Assembly (NCBI GenBank): GCA_950295325.1
Contig: OX485805.1
Location: 5,706,501-5,770,500 of the forward strand
Direction: 5' to 3'
DNA from: Polytrichum commune
Taxonomy: Eukaryota; Streptophyta; Polytrichopsida; Polytrichales; Polytrichaceae
DNA length: 64,000 nucleotides
This document shows, piece after piece, positions 38,301-49,613 of the stretch (position 1 is its first letter; each line of letters opens with the position of its first letter). The notes under the pieces were generated by a model. It was given only the letters and a program-made list of their open reading frames with translations. It was not told where the DNA came from and searched no databases. A program made the position numbers and the translations under genes.

Positions 38301-40763
38301 TTTAGACGGTACAAAATAGATTTTGTGAAAATGACTCGTTTTGTAGTCTCATAGTTCATAAAGAACTAATAGCATATAAATAAATAACTAAAATGTTTCT
38401 TGGACATTAGAGTTATATGTTAATTAAGTCTCGGATCAACCTCCGGATGAGTTTGTTAATTGAGAACTTATCCAAAAGTCACCCAAGTTATCTTAAGGGT
38501 TACATTAATGTGCTAAAAGAGTGGGGTCAGGGTATTTAAAACTAGCCTTCTAGCTTGTCATATATACTAGGATCAATGGGCCAAGCTACATGTTTTGGAT
38601 CCCAAAGTTCTCTCAAAGTTTTTGGATTGAAGAGGAGGTTGAAGAGTTTCACCCAACTTTCAACATTAGGCTGCAACAAAGTCCTGGTTTGGTCCCTCTT
38701 AGAGGGACTTTGTGGACAAGTCTATTGGTCTCCAAATTTATGAAAATTCGAACATGCTTCAAATATTGCTCCAATATTTATGAAACCGACCTGAACATAA
38801 GTTAGAGCCTCTCTGACAGTATCTACTGACAGTTTCCTAAAGTTGTGCTATACACATGAACATCTCACACCATTGATAAATCTCACCATTCAATAATCGC
38901 CCCAACAATTTGCATTAGATTGAAAATTTTGCATGGTGTAGGGTTTTCATGTGGGCACTGCTCCACTGGAAGCACGACCTGATGGAAGATTGTCGCCAGA
39001 TCGACCTCTAAGCCCAGATGCGAAGCGATGTGGTGTCACCATGCTGGATTACAAAGAAAAGGATGTGCCTGAAGGTGTATGGGAATGCAAAAGCGAAGTC
39101 CGGAATGACGTATGTTTGTTCAACTATACACCTCGTACTTTGTCTATTTTATATGAATAAGCTTATGCTTTGATAATTTTCTTGCATTGTAAAGATTTCT
39201 CTATGATGGGTCCATTTCTTGAGTTAAAGTTTTATGTCATGTAGGCATTTTTGGATTTCAAGCAAACTTCATCAGGAAAACGACAAGAAGCCCACATTAA
39301 AGATAAACAATTGGAGCTCAAGTAAGTACCTACATCAAAATATGTGATGTTTTAACACTTGAATATGGAAAATACAATTCATGACATCATGATTCATGTT
39401 TTCATTTTCTTGATTGAACAGGGCAAGAAGACGGTATGCTCGTGATCTTTGTGAGACAACTAATGAGCTAAAGCAAGAGATTCATGATCTCAAGGTGAAG
39501 TGTTACATGCACTTATGTTTCTGCTAAGATTTTACAAAGTGCATACAAAATTTTCATTTGCAACTCAGGCCACTTTGTGTCATATAGTGATTAACAATTT
39601 TAATCGCTGATTCTTGGGGTATACAGAAATTATTAACGAAAGGTGGTGCTGAATTGGAAAATGACATTGAACGCAAGGCTAGCGTGCTAAGCAGGTTGGT
39701 AGGATCTAACTTTTGTGAGAACAATGTATAGGAAATGTATCAACCATTTTAGTTAGAAAAACCATATAACCACCTCAGATAAAGGGGTATTTTCAGGGAG
39801 GCTATGAAGTGATGCACATATTCATGGGATAATTCGTATAATTGATGAATATTCTTGAAAAATATATAGTACATTGTCATAATGGACATTCAACACCCTA
39901 AAATTTGTAATACTTTTATAATTGGGATTCTATCTTTTATCACACCACATGTTCTACTGGAGTGCCAGTCACCCCCCTTGAGAAAATTATATGGCTTTGG
40001 GTTTATCGATAAGCTCAAAAGTATATTCTCTGGTAATGTTTTCCATGGTGGGTGCAGGTATAAGGCAGTCAAGGCTGCTTATCACAGATCCTTCAATGAG
40101 ATACAGGTAGTGAAGGTTGAGTTGGAGAGTCTTCAACAAGAGGTGACCAATCTTCAATCACTTTACCAAATTACTATATCAAAACTGCATATAACCCACA
40201 TTAAATACATAACGCAAAAGAGTTGTAGGTAAGATAGTTACTATCCCCACAATCTGTTTTCTCCAGGTGGAATATCATCTCACATCCACATGTATGCATG
40301 ATGATTCAAAATAAAGTCTCACTTGGAATTCCATCCCAAAGGAACAAATCATATCAATACAAGATATATGAAGATATATGAAGATATAAGACTTGATGTA
40401 TATTTAGACTCATAAACTCTATTAGGACTTCAACCCTGGACTTCAAGGTGTCTGATAGACAAAGAAGTTGCTTACTTATCCCTTGAAATTGACTTGAGTT
40501 TTGTTTGTTAGCAATGTACTCGTGAATCCATTTACATGGGATATATAATTCCAGAATAGGATTCTATGATAATAGTACCAAATTCTTGAACAAAATTGGG
40601 TTCAACCCTTCAAGTGATATATTGTTTTATTAAAATATTTTCTTCTATGTAGGTGCGAGATGGTAAGGCACTGCTACTGGACTCATTCTATAGATGGTTT
40701 GACACCCATGATAAATATCGGGGCAAGGACACTGAAGAATTCCTGGAAGAGGTGCAGTCGTAA
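32329..40763 (+). CDS. KIF9: Kinesin-9 family motor (KIF9-like)
   Basis: Kinesin-9 motors sit on the central apparatus of motile axonemes. Seventeen exons keep phase and give 662 aa: 32329-32526, 33213-33350, 34448-34564, 34770-34952, 35344-35547, 35706-35852, 36272-36360, 36530-36622, 37182-37275, 37489-37542, 38096-38185, 38942-39109, 39245-39321, 39422-39494, 39627-39694, 40058-40142, 40653-40763. The motor is N-terminal: P-loop GQVGSGKT (Val where Thr is usual), [27 protein letters not shown], switch I LNQLSSRSH, switch [42 protein letters not shown], and [10 protein letters not shown] ending the core. Then comes the kinesin-9 hallmark tail: [41 protein letters not shown], a Pro-rich linker, coiled coil and [14 protein letters not shown]. 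The protein is shorter than human KIF9 (790 aa); an exon between 37542 and 38096 may be unplaced. The intron after exon 9 needs a GC donor. Confidence 0.9.
32620..32985 (-). repeat. Family A repeat in kinesin-9 intron 1
   Basis: Reverse copy bounded by 'aaggtacgtggtcttattgtgagcacttcc' and 'tttttaagattgaccacat'. Confidence 0.75.
33390..34290. repeat. Inverted pair of family A repeats in kinesin-9 intron 2
   Basis: A reverse copy (about 33395-33720) and a forward copy (about 33920-34290) face away from a ~200 bp spacer. They make a large imperfect inverted repeat inside the 1.1 kb intron. Confidence 0.75.
34990..35195 (+). mobile_element. Truncated family B MITE in kinesin-9 intron 4
   Basis: The core ('caagagcaacctattttcgttcattgagg') and the right arm ending 'gagttaaaggatacctc' are present; the left arm is lost. 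Confidence 0.65.
36688..37005 (+). mobile_element. MITE family C copy in kinesin-9 intron 8
   Basis: Terminal inverted repeats are visible: left 'acactaaatagtcctattagtttggg', right the reverse complement of 'acactaaattatcctatttagtgtggg'. The interior has 'gcgggtccaagacccaggtctt'. About 320 bp long. Confidence 0.75.
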
Positions 40764-41130
40764 GAGTGGATTGGCTTCATACACATATATTACGTTCAAC
40801 ATAATATTGTGTTGATATGCCATACTTTGCTTTCAGGAAACTTCAAAACACTCCTGATTTGATTGTATCAGATTTCCAAATGATCAGATCTTTTGAGCAC
40901 AAAGTCATGTGCAAAGAAGTTATCTCACATATGTAAAGTGACATGCCTATAGGAATTCTACAATGCTTCTTTTTTTGGTGGTGCCTTGCTAAGCCCATTG
41001 TATATTTGTGTTCAAGAAATTCATTGCCAAGATTGCTTAAATTTGCTTGAACATGATTGAACATTAAATTGGCGGGCTCAAGTGAACTAGCTATCAAATA
41101 CAAGATGGCAGCTCCACAGAAAGTGTCGAA
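40764..41130. other. 3' flank of the kinesin-9 gene
   Basis: Downstream and intergenic DNA with no gene seen. A diverged start of the OMT 3' tandem array follows at about 41130. Confidence 0.45.
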
Positions 41131-41985
41131 GCAACTGTGCATGTACGAGTGAAATGGGAAAACGGTGACAAATTATTGAGGAATTCAAATGTCATATACT
41201 AGTGCAGGCCTCTTTGAAGATCATCTAGTAACAATATATATACGCAACCTTCAACAACAGTAATATAGGAAGTCCAAAGTGCACTTAATTGTTGTCAATT
41301 AGAGAATGATCGTAGTAACCTATCCTCCTAACCTTACTCTGCTGGGTTGCATTACAATTTTAGTCTTTCAGCATCTCAAATGTCAATACACGTACAAGCA
41401 AACTGAAAAAAGGTGACATTTTATGGAGGAAGTCAAATGTCACCACCCGGATGTAGAATATAGTGTTAGTGCAAACCTCTTCAAAGATTCTCTAGCATTA
41501 GTTTATGTATACAACCTTCGATCGTAGAAACATGGAAAGTCCAAAGTGGATTCAACTGTTAGTGAACGATCATCCTAACTATCCTCCCAACCTTGTTTTG
41601 ATGGGTTGCATTTCAATGTGGAATTCAAATTTAGCCTCCATGCATCTCAATTTTCGATGCAACTGTACATGCACGAGCAAACTGGGAAAAGGCAGGATTT
41701 TATTGAGGAAGCCAAACATCATCACCACCTAGATGCTCAATGCATGTGACTAGGATATATATGGTGTTAGTACAGACCACTTTGAAGATCATCTAGTAAC
41801 AGAATACATATACAACCTTTGGGAGCATAAATATGGAAGATCCAAAGTACATGTAATAAAATGTTGTAACCTATTAGTGAATTATTGTCCCAAGTAACCT
41901 ATGCCCCTAACCTTGTTCCAAATGACGTGTTCAATCTCAATGTGGAAATTCTTTCAATGAATTCAGTCTTTGTGCATCTCAATGA
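41130..41985 (-). repeat. Three tandem copies of the OMT gene's 3' end (~270-330 bp period)
   Basis: On the minus strand each copy begins with a version of the last OMT codons. The functional end is FVIEMHKD then stop (near 41965-41990). The next copies downstream read KIEMHGG then stop (near 41630-41655) and LTFEMLKD then stop (near 41360-41390). Each is followed by the same 3' flank, with landmarks 'gaagatcatctagtaac', 'gaaagtccaaagt' and 'taacctatcctcctaacctt'. The array separates the convergent kinesin-9 and OMT genes. Confidence 0.75.
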
Positions 41986-44900
41986 CAAATAAGGGGTCCA
42001 CAGCCACAATCACCTCGACTCGAGCAAACCCAGCAGCCAAGCCGAGATCCCGAACCTCGCGCTCAGTGCGCTCCCGAGCTCCACTGAAATTGTAGGCCAG
42101 CATTTGCATGTCCCATTTGAAGGGGACATGGTGTTGGGTTTTCTTGTGGTCAATAATTTCGGGCAGAATTCCATCCACCACAATCACCTTGCCTCCAACT
42201 GGTAGAGCCTTGTAACAGTTTTTCAACAGCTTCAGGTTGCTCTCGTCGGACCAGTCATGCAAGATCCACTGCCAACCATTTTTCGTCACCCACTTTCCAA
42301 ACAGTCAGTTCTAAATTTGGAATAGCGATCCGAGTTGCAAATCAAACTATATAATGATAAGAGAATATAGAAAAAGTGAGAGGCAAGACTAGAGAAGGGG
42401 CCCAATATGAGACAGGGATTTTTTGAACGAGGAGCATCAGTAGAGGAGATGAATTGACAACCGCCTATTGGTCGACAGTTCATTTAGCGCTGTGAACTAC
42501 AGAGAGGTAGCATCACTTGTAGATGAATCTGAATTAACATGTGGATAGATGCCTGTAACAAGTATATGAATTCCAAGTTAATCACTACAACTAATTCGGT
42601 TATTGTTCTTACTGGGACACATATATTTGAGTGGTATGTGGTAAGGTGAAGCTCCAAGAACAGATACCAAAAAGATATGGGTTTAAAAAAGAATGGACCA
42701 CATGTTCAAATTATAATAATCATTCTAAGTTGAATAGTCACAATAATTAGGGGGACATGGAAGACCATTTAATGAGCACGAAAATCTTCACTTTGATGAA
42801 GAATAAGATATTCATATGAGCTCCAAAATTTATGTGGAAAGTGACGACGGCCTCAATTTGGAGTTGCCAACCATCTAATACTAATCATGTGTGTCATATC
42901 CTAGGAGAAGTAGGCTAGTCGGGAAAAAGTAACCATTTAAGACCATCTACCTTACTCACTGCAACATTTAAAGCAGTATGGACTACAAGTAAAGAGAATG
43001 ATCAAAGCATCCTAAGGTCATCTAACAAGGAATATGATTCTCAGGTAGGTTAGTCATTGCAACGCCTCATGACGTCTTGTCGCCTTTGAAAAAACCAACA
43101 AATTGTAGTGTATGCATATCTCAGAACCCGACATTAAAAGGGTCATAAGATGCCCTCATCCTACTAATGAATACTCCAGGATTCAAGCACAAGTAAAGGA
43201 TTTACAATATAAGGACGACATTTCACCACATTATTGAAGAGTGGAGAAAGTGACCTTCATAAAAATGGCGTCACCGGAGGGAACACTGTCAAACATATCT
43301 CCACCTACGAACTCTACTCCTGCAAATCCATCAAGTTGATCATCTGTGAGCATATTCAGTGACAGGTGGAAAAAAATTGTAGTACATTTGACATTGCCTT
43401 ACACAAAGCCCTAAATCCTCAAGTTATGCTCATGCTTGGGAACAAAGGAGAAAATTCCATTGACACCATTTGTGTCTGAATTAGAAAAGGTTCACACTTT
43501 CAAACTTCAAACTTCAACGGTGATGAACTTCATGGCTTGTGTATGGAATCATCATGCAAATGATTCTGTTTGTGGAACTTTCTCGCAGAGGTTATATCAA
43601 ATGTTGAGCACCGGGGGTGGCACTTTTCCCCTTTCGAATAACAAATGTTTCAAACTGACCTCCTAATGCCTCTCTCCTGTCTTTGCAATTCGTTATTTCA
43701 CAAAGAGGACTCAGCAACATTCTTCAGAAGAATAAGGGCATTGGGAGGTCTCCATCCATGGATACCATTTGTGACGTCTGAATTAGAAAGGTTTAACACT
43801 TTCAAATGTTGTTTTTAAAACTACGATGTTTTCTCTAATCAGTGTGGATTACATTTGGAGGTACGCATTGCTATAGCATTTTACTTAGAGTATCACTTTT
43901 TACCCAAATAACATAAGTAGTTAGTATGCACACTGAGGAATATGACAGAACTTAGGTAAAAAAGTTGTTGTCGGTGAAAAGTTTATAGCAACAGGTAACT
44001 TCAAATGGAAACCCACACTAATTAGACAAAACAGTGTACTTGAACGCAGTTTGCACATGATCCAAAAGTTCATCACCTCTGTCTCACCACCTAGTGTAGA
44101 TGTACCACTTCCATCACTGGTAACATCTAGTATTTACAGCCATCAATAAATGGTTGGTTGTTCCATTATGTTAAGGAAGTCATGATCGATGAACACCTAC
44201 ATGTGGCTCACAACTAGAAAGATTAAGGTTAATTCACTCTATAATGATCAGATGTGGGTTCTTAAGATGTTTTGGTTGCAATCCCATTTTCCACGGGGGG
44301 TGCACTTCATTGTCAAGTTGAACACCACGTGCGATAAAACAAAATCTACTTTTTACATAAAGCATCACCAAAATGGTTCAAAAGTTTATGATTTTTTTTT
44401 TCATGAGTAGATATACATGGTATCTATTACATAGTAAAAATTTGTAACCAAATTTGATGATTTGTTTTTTTAATAAAACATACCGTTTCTAACTAGAATG
44501 ACGCAACATTGAACTAAAATAATTACTACAAAAATGAAGATGACTAAAAATTTCAAAAAAATATACAAAAGATATTACCAATGGTTATGTGTATGTAGAA
44601 AAAATATCATAATTTTAAAAATTATCTATGGCATGTAATATAGGGTAGCAAACTTTTATCGCACGTGGCTATGAAATGTAAGGGGGTGTGACCCCCCCGT
44701 GCCATTTTCACACTGGTTCCTTATGAAAACCATCGGTGATGGACTTAGGGACCATAGGTGGAGCATGAGCGTGAAAGCACAACAACCAATGAACGGGGAA
44801 AATCGACTGCTAGTTACAGATGCACCAATCTTTTTACTAAAATGGCATTTCTATGCCATGGGCCCTTGCCTTTTCCTACCGGACCACCACTCTTGCCTCT

Positions 44901-47900
44901 CTCACCGCAAAACCCGTTAGACCATGTCAGTGCATTTATTAGGCCTTAAAATTTATATTTTAGGGACCTCTACCTTCATGGTCTATCTGACATTTTTTCC
45001 TTAGTGTAAACCGAAGTTGTCCCAGGACAACTTCAACAGCCAATCAGTTGCCTTGCAAAGCCATGGTCCAACTTCATGGTCCATAGTGCAAACCGGCCCT
45101 AAAATTTGAACTACGAACACCCGTTTCCCAAGGGTTTCAGGATAGTAGAGAGTGTGTGACATTATGGAAGTTGATATTACGGAGTTTAGGGTGTATGTAA
45201 CTGGTTGGACTTGGAAACACTAGGATCTTGACCGATTATGGCCAAAAATCTCCCCCGGACAAACTCATCATAGCCACGCACGCACCTTTCACTTCCTTGC
45301 ACTTGGCAATCACATGAGGCTGGTCGAAATTGATGCACTTCATGTTAGGATACTTCTCCGAAATGAGCGCCGAGGTGGACCCGAAGCCCCCGCCTACATC
45401 CACCAACACCCCGAGCCCCTCGAACCCCTGATACTCCTCCAACACCGGCCGCATGCACACCATCGAATGGTTGAACATGGCTTCATTGAACAAGCGATCG
45501 AATCGCGCATCGCACCTCCCGTACTCCCACGACTCCACACCATGCACCCTCTTGAACGGTGAGACGGTGGGGTCGGCCACCGCCTCGTGCAGGTGGCTCC
45601 AAGGTGCCAACATCACGGGGTCCATCAACAATGACAACAAGGCGCCCATCGACACACCGTCATCGTTCTTCACGAAGAAGCGCGAGAGCGGGGTGAGTGC
45701 ATAGCGCCGCTCCGGTGGGCTGGTGGGGGTGGTGATGGTGACGGTCTCACGGAACACCTTAACGGTGGTGAGGCAACGGAGCATTCGCTCTACATAGGAA
45801 ACGTTGAGGGGTTTCCCTGGGGCGACTCCTGTGTTGAGAACTTAATAAGCAAAAGGCATGATCCAATAAAACAAAGCGTTCACAACTTAAAGTGAGTTCA
45901 AAATACAATATGTAGTTGTTATATATATATTTTTTTTGAGACAAAAGGCCAAAAGCCAACGCCAAACATTGAAACCAAAAGAGAAAACGCGCCCACTTCA
46001 AGGGGAGGCGGGGCCCCTCAAGTGCGTCACACCGCCACGTAAGAAGGAGAACCAAAAAACCCAAGCCACCACGGACAACCCCCCAAACCCTACCAAGCCA
46101 TGGACCACCCCCAAACCACCAAGGGTAGTTGTTATATTCAAATGGCGTAATCGATTTATGCAATAATAATTATATATTACGCAGAGTAATAGATTATGAT
46201 CGTTTGCTGGACCCGGTTAGCAGCTGCCCGGGGTTGATCTGCTGAGTCCACGGACTTGTCCTTCTTTTAACATTCTTTCAATGTGGGAAGAGATTGTGTA
46301 CTTTGAGATTGACGAACTTTGTTAATGTTTGGTTGGAGAATGGGACAAGTTTTGAATGAGGTGGATGTGTTTGATTGATACAATCTCTTCTAATCACATG
46401 TCTTTCTGGTGTCTATTTTTGGATCCACATCTAACCACACACCACTCAAATATAGTTATCCCTTTAAGATGAGTAACTAAATTAGGCATTTCTACCTTAC
46501 CTTAGCAATATCGTTGAGAGTAAAATATCCTAATTGTACTACACTAACAAGTGTATTTTAATGTCACCAATTCTTAGATTTGTCTTGCTCTATGCTAATT
46601 GTAAACCGCATGTGTAGTGTTACTAACACTAAATGTAAACCTAACATTATTTGTCATTCCTTGTAGAAAAATTGGGGCAATACAGATTAACAATGTTGCA
46701 AATATTGTCACTTACGAAGTGATTTTCATCCAACTTTCAATCATCCATGACAATATAATTTCATTACAGAAATGCTAAGTTTCAGACGATGTTGGGCAGT
46801 GGATGAACTAAAAGTAAGTTGGGATGACAGTACTTGTAAACTTACATTCATAAGAGGTGTCATTAGAAAAGTTACCACAAAAATCTCATATAACACTAAT
46901 TACAATACTAAGAACCGGTTCACATGGGATCCCAAGTCCTAGTGTCCCACTCATGTTAGCAAGTCCCAACGTGGAGGCAATGTCCCAACTTTTGAGGCTC
47001 AAGAGACCATAAAAATATTATTTGTATTTATTAGAGTTGGATCTAGATTATTTTATGCAAAAAAACTCACATGACTTGTGTTAAGAGTTTGGTCTAGCTT
47101 TTTGCTCGACCCAACTCCCAACGCAAGTCCCAATCCTCACCTCCAAAAAGTGTTGCCATGGAGGCATCCATGTCATACTTGGGACTTAAGACTTGGGACC
47201 CGTGTGAAGTCGTAAGTCCCAACTTCTATGCTCTCAACAATTGAGATTGCACGGATTGACCTCAAGTGATTTAGGACTTGGGACTTGGGACCTGTGTGAA
47301 CAATTCTGCGAACCACGGACAGCTAACTAAGTGGGTGGATGTTTAGCTAGCTAAGAACTCCAACTAGCTAAAGCTACGCAAGAATTCGGTGCCTCAAAAG
47401 AGTAGCTAGCATACTCTCTGTGCCATAATTCGGGCGAGGAAAGTTAGCTAGTTGAAGTTAGCTAATAACTAGTTGGACTATGAATGCAGTCTCGGTGGAA
47501 TGAATGATGTCATTGCACCCAAAGGGTCATCTCTGAGACCCAGATTCGTTGAAGTAGCGATGTTTTGAAATTGAACATGAGCCTAATTCCTAATAATCCA
47601 GCAAATATCTTGAAATCTTTGATTTGGAATACCTTGATTCCATCTCGTCCTAAATTGCCAAATGACATTGACTATTTTGATAATTATAATGAAAATGAAG
47701 AAGATGACGATGATAATGACGATGATGATGAAGACGATGATCTATCACCAATGCTAGTCAAAAGTGAGGAAACCAACTATACGTGTTGATTTTAAGCCTT
47801 TCAATTTCCTTGTGCAACAACATGAAAATACAGAGCCAACCAAGAGCAATTCAACCAAATATATATTGTTTGGTTTCGTTTGAATGGATTTCTCTCTAGT

Positions 47901-48782
47901 TTAGAATGAATATGCATGTCCGACAACTTTTTAGCTACTAGTCGAAGTTGAGTGAAAATGAGAGTTCCCGAAAAGTTAGCTAGCTAAAGCCAAGTAAGAA
48001 TCCTAGGTCCGGTGAACCTAGCTAGCTAAAGTAAAGTGACAAATAAGGACCTGGAAAATTTAGCTAGGTGATGCTAGTTGGCTAGCTAGCTATCCAAGGT
48101 TTGCAATTTTGGTTGTAATTGAAATATGAAGGATGAGGAAGCAGAACTAAAACCTTGCTCCTTTTTATTTGTTTGCAATCAATGATCCAGGAGAACCGGG
48201 AGTTACTTACAGATGAACCGGTGGAGTTTGAGAAATAACCGGTTGAAATTGAAGACCTCAAGAGAATTACATATCACTCTCGAAGAATTTATGGAATATA
48301 CCCCAAATTAATATGAAAAAACCGAAGGATGTCAACATGTAACCGGATGGACTTGCAAACACTAGGATCTCAACCGATTATGCCCCAAAAATTCTCCCCG
48401 ATCAGAAAACAAATTTTGACCGATCATGTGACCGCTTGACGTGTCTCTATTCGTGGTCAATTCAACAACACAGTGGGTTAGATAGTTATGATAGCAATTA
48501 TGAACCTAAGTCGGGGTGTGGCACGGCGAGGTCGGCGAGCTCCCGGGCCGTGAGGCTTGCGCCCGCTCCCTGGGCCGCCAGCGCCTCGAAGATGTTGAGC
48601 TTCTGCAAGGCGTTCATCAAATGCGGCACGATGAACATCAACAGCACCTCGTGCGCTTCCACTCGAGCTTCCGCCTCCGACTCCCGCGACGCCGCCGCAG
48701 CAGCAGCAGCGGCAACTGTATCTGCACTTGTGTGTCTGCTGGTGGCCATGGCCGACTGCTCATCGCTCCCGGAGGTGGCCAT
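41963..48782 (-). CDS. SAM-dependent O-methyltransferase, plant caffeic acid OMT type (COMT-like)
   Basis: Class II plant O-methyltransferases methylate phenolic hydroxyls (caffeic acid, flavonoids and similar) in the cytosol using S-adenosylmethionine. Four minus-strand exons keep phase: 48782-48506, 45828-45286, 43319-43255, 42268-41963, giving 396 aa, typical for the family. Visible motifs: dimerisation region LMFIVPHLMNALQKLNIFEAL; SAM-binding glycine loop LVDVGGGFGSTSALISEKYP followed by CINFDQPHVIAKC; GVEFVGGDMFDSVPSGDAIF in the 65-nt exon 3; catalytic-His motif MKWILHDWSDE across the exon 3/4 junction; CYKALPVGGKVIVVDGILPE; and end MHKD. A poly-Ala stretch near residue 25 precedes the first helix. 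The start is the first ATG (48782), since the frame upstream has only a GTG. Exon 1 and exon 2 are GC-rich, unlike the AT-rich introns. Substrate cannot be told from sequence. Confidence 0.9.
42590..42970 (+). repeat. Family A repeat in OMT intron 3
   Basis: Forward copy from 'aattcggttattgttcttactggg' to 'taaccatttaagaccatctacctta', with all internal landmarks in order. About 380 bp. Confidence 0.8.
43320..45285. other. OMT intron 2: no further exon seen
   Basis: About 2 kb of AT-rich intron. It contains a perfect 10-bp-arm inverted repeat (GAAGTTGTCC CA GGACAACTTC, 45013-45034) and a poly-T/poly-A-rich stretch (44390-44640). From 45175 there is a fragment of repeat family E. No frame resembles a protein. 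Confidence 0.5.
46370..46505 (-). repeat. Partial family A repeat in OMT intron 1
   Basis: Only one end remains: 'aatctcttctaatcacatgtctttctggtgtc' through 'aagatgagtaactaaattaggcat-tctaccttacctta'. Confidence 0.65.
46913..47312. mobile_element. Putative MITE with GTTCACA...CCCAAGTCC inverted ends, OMT intron 1
   Basis: The left end 'ggttcacatgggatcccaagtcc' pairs with the right end 'gacttgggacctgtgtgaac'. Further internal copies of 'acttgggac' occur near 47195-47205 and 47277-47290. Length is about 390 bp. No clear target-site duplication. Confidence 0.6.
48185..48440 (-). repeat. Family E repeat copy in OMT intron 1
   Basis: Reverse of the 18590-18832 copy: 'gaatttatggaatatacccc', 'ggatgtcaacatgtaaccgg' and 'cttgcaaacactaggatctcaaccg'. 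It ends just beside OMT exon 1. Confidence 0.7.
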
Positions 48783-49375
48783 CTTCAACACGATCGGATC
48801 GATCTTCCGAAACTTGGGACTTGGGACTGAATGATCCGAGCTCACCCTCACGACATTCGAAAGACACCACCTTCACTAAAAATCTCCCACACAGCTCCCT
48901 GATGAAAATCCCCAGATTCCTCAGATCGGCATGCCTGACTTAAAGCAAGATTCGACAGTCACAACCCTTCGTAAATTGCCACCTCACACGTTCTCAGGTC
49001 GACTCGCGAAGGGATCTAGTACTTACAACTTGAGGGTATCTGACTGCAGATCCGAGGTCTCCTCTCCGAAACTTTGCTCAACTCAATACTCCTGACTCCA
49101 CAAGAATTCTGACACCAATTAACACCGTGACCTTCAAACCTCCATGATGATGCCTGTGAGAAATTCTTGCTGCTACTCAGATTTCCTCACATGGAAGCGT
49201 CTGGCATCCGAGCTACAGACTAACGGTAGTTCTTATCTCCAGGCTCTCATCAGAAGAAATGGATACCACAGCTCCACAGCCTCACCCACAAATACAAGAT
49301 GGCCTTATCAACTAAAATGAGCCAATTGGTCCACTCAATTTAATGTAGGGAACGTGATGAGAATGTAATGATTGC
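48783..49375 (-). promoter_or_regulatory. Promoter side of the OMT gene
   Basis: Upstream of the OMT start codon, moderately GC-rich near the gene. No coding exon seen. No motif I would call with confidence. Confidence 0.35.
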
Positions 49376-49548
49376 TAGTTGGTACAAGAGAATGATGAAA
49401 TGCTTCGAAGTTGGTACAAGAGAATGATGAACTGCTCCGAAGTGGGTACAAGAGAATGATGAACTGCTCCGAATGATGAACTGCTCCGAATGATGAAATG
49501 CTCCGAAGTTGGTACAGGAGAATGATGAAATGCTCCGAACTCGAGCTG
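49376..49548 (+). repeat. Short tandem repeat array (GAATGATGAA-TGCTCCGAA)
   Basis: The core 'gaatgatgaa(a/c)tgctccgaa' recurs about six times, alternately with a 'gttggtacaagaga' insert (unit ~33 bp) or without it (unit ~17 bp). Both strands show Ser/Phe/His-rich frames that are only the repeat. Confidence 0.85.
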
Positions 49549-49613
49549 AAGGGTGCAAAATTTTATATTGTAGAATTTGGCGAGGATCTTATGCTGGAAA
49601 CTGTACACCTTTA

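Noticed and set aside
42586-43112. Second CACTA element from CACTACAA and TTGTAGTG sites
   Set aside because: Inverted similarity stops after eight bases, there is no 3-bp duplication, and a family A repeat occupies the interior.
44189-44410. 73-aa frame
   Set aside because: AT-rich intron DNA of the OMT gene; no motif and no conservation that I can recognise.
49376-49548. CRISPR-like array
   Set aside because: Eukaryotic sequence; spacing alternates between two unit lengths with no unique spacers.
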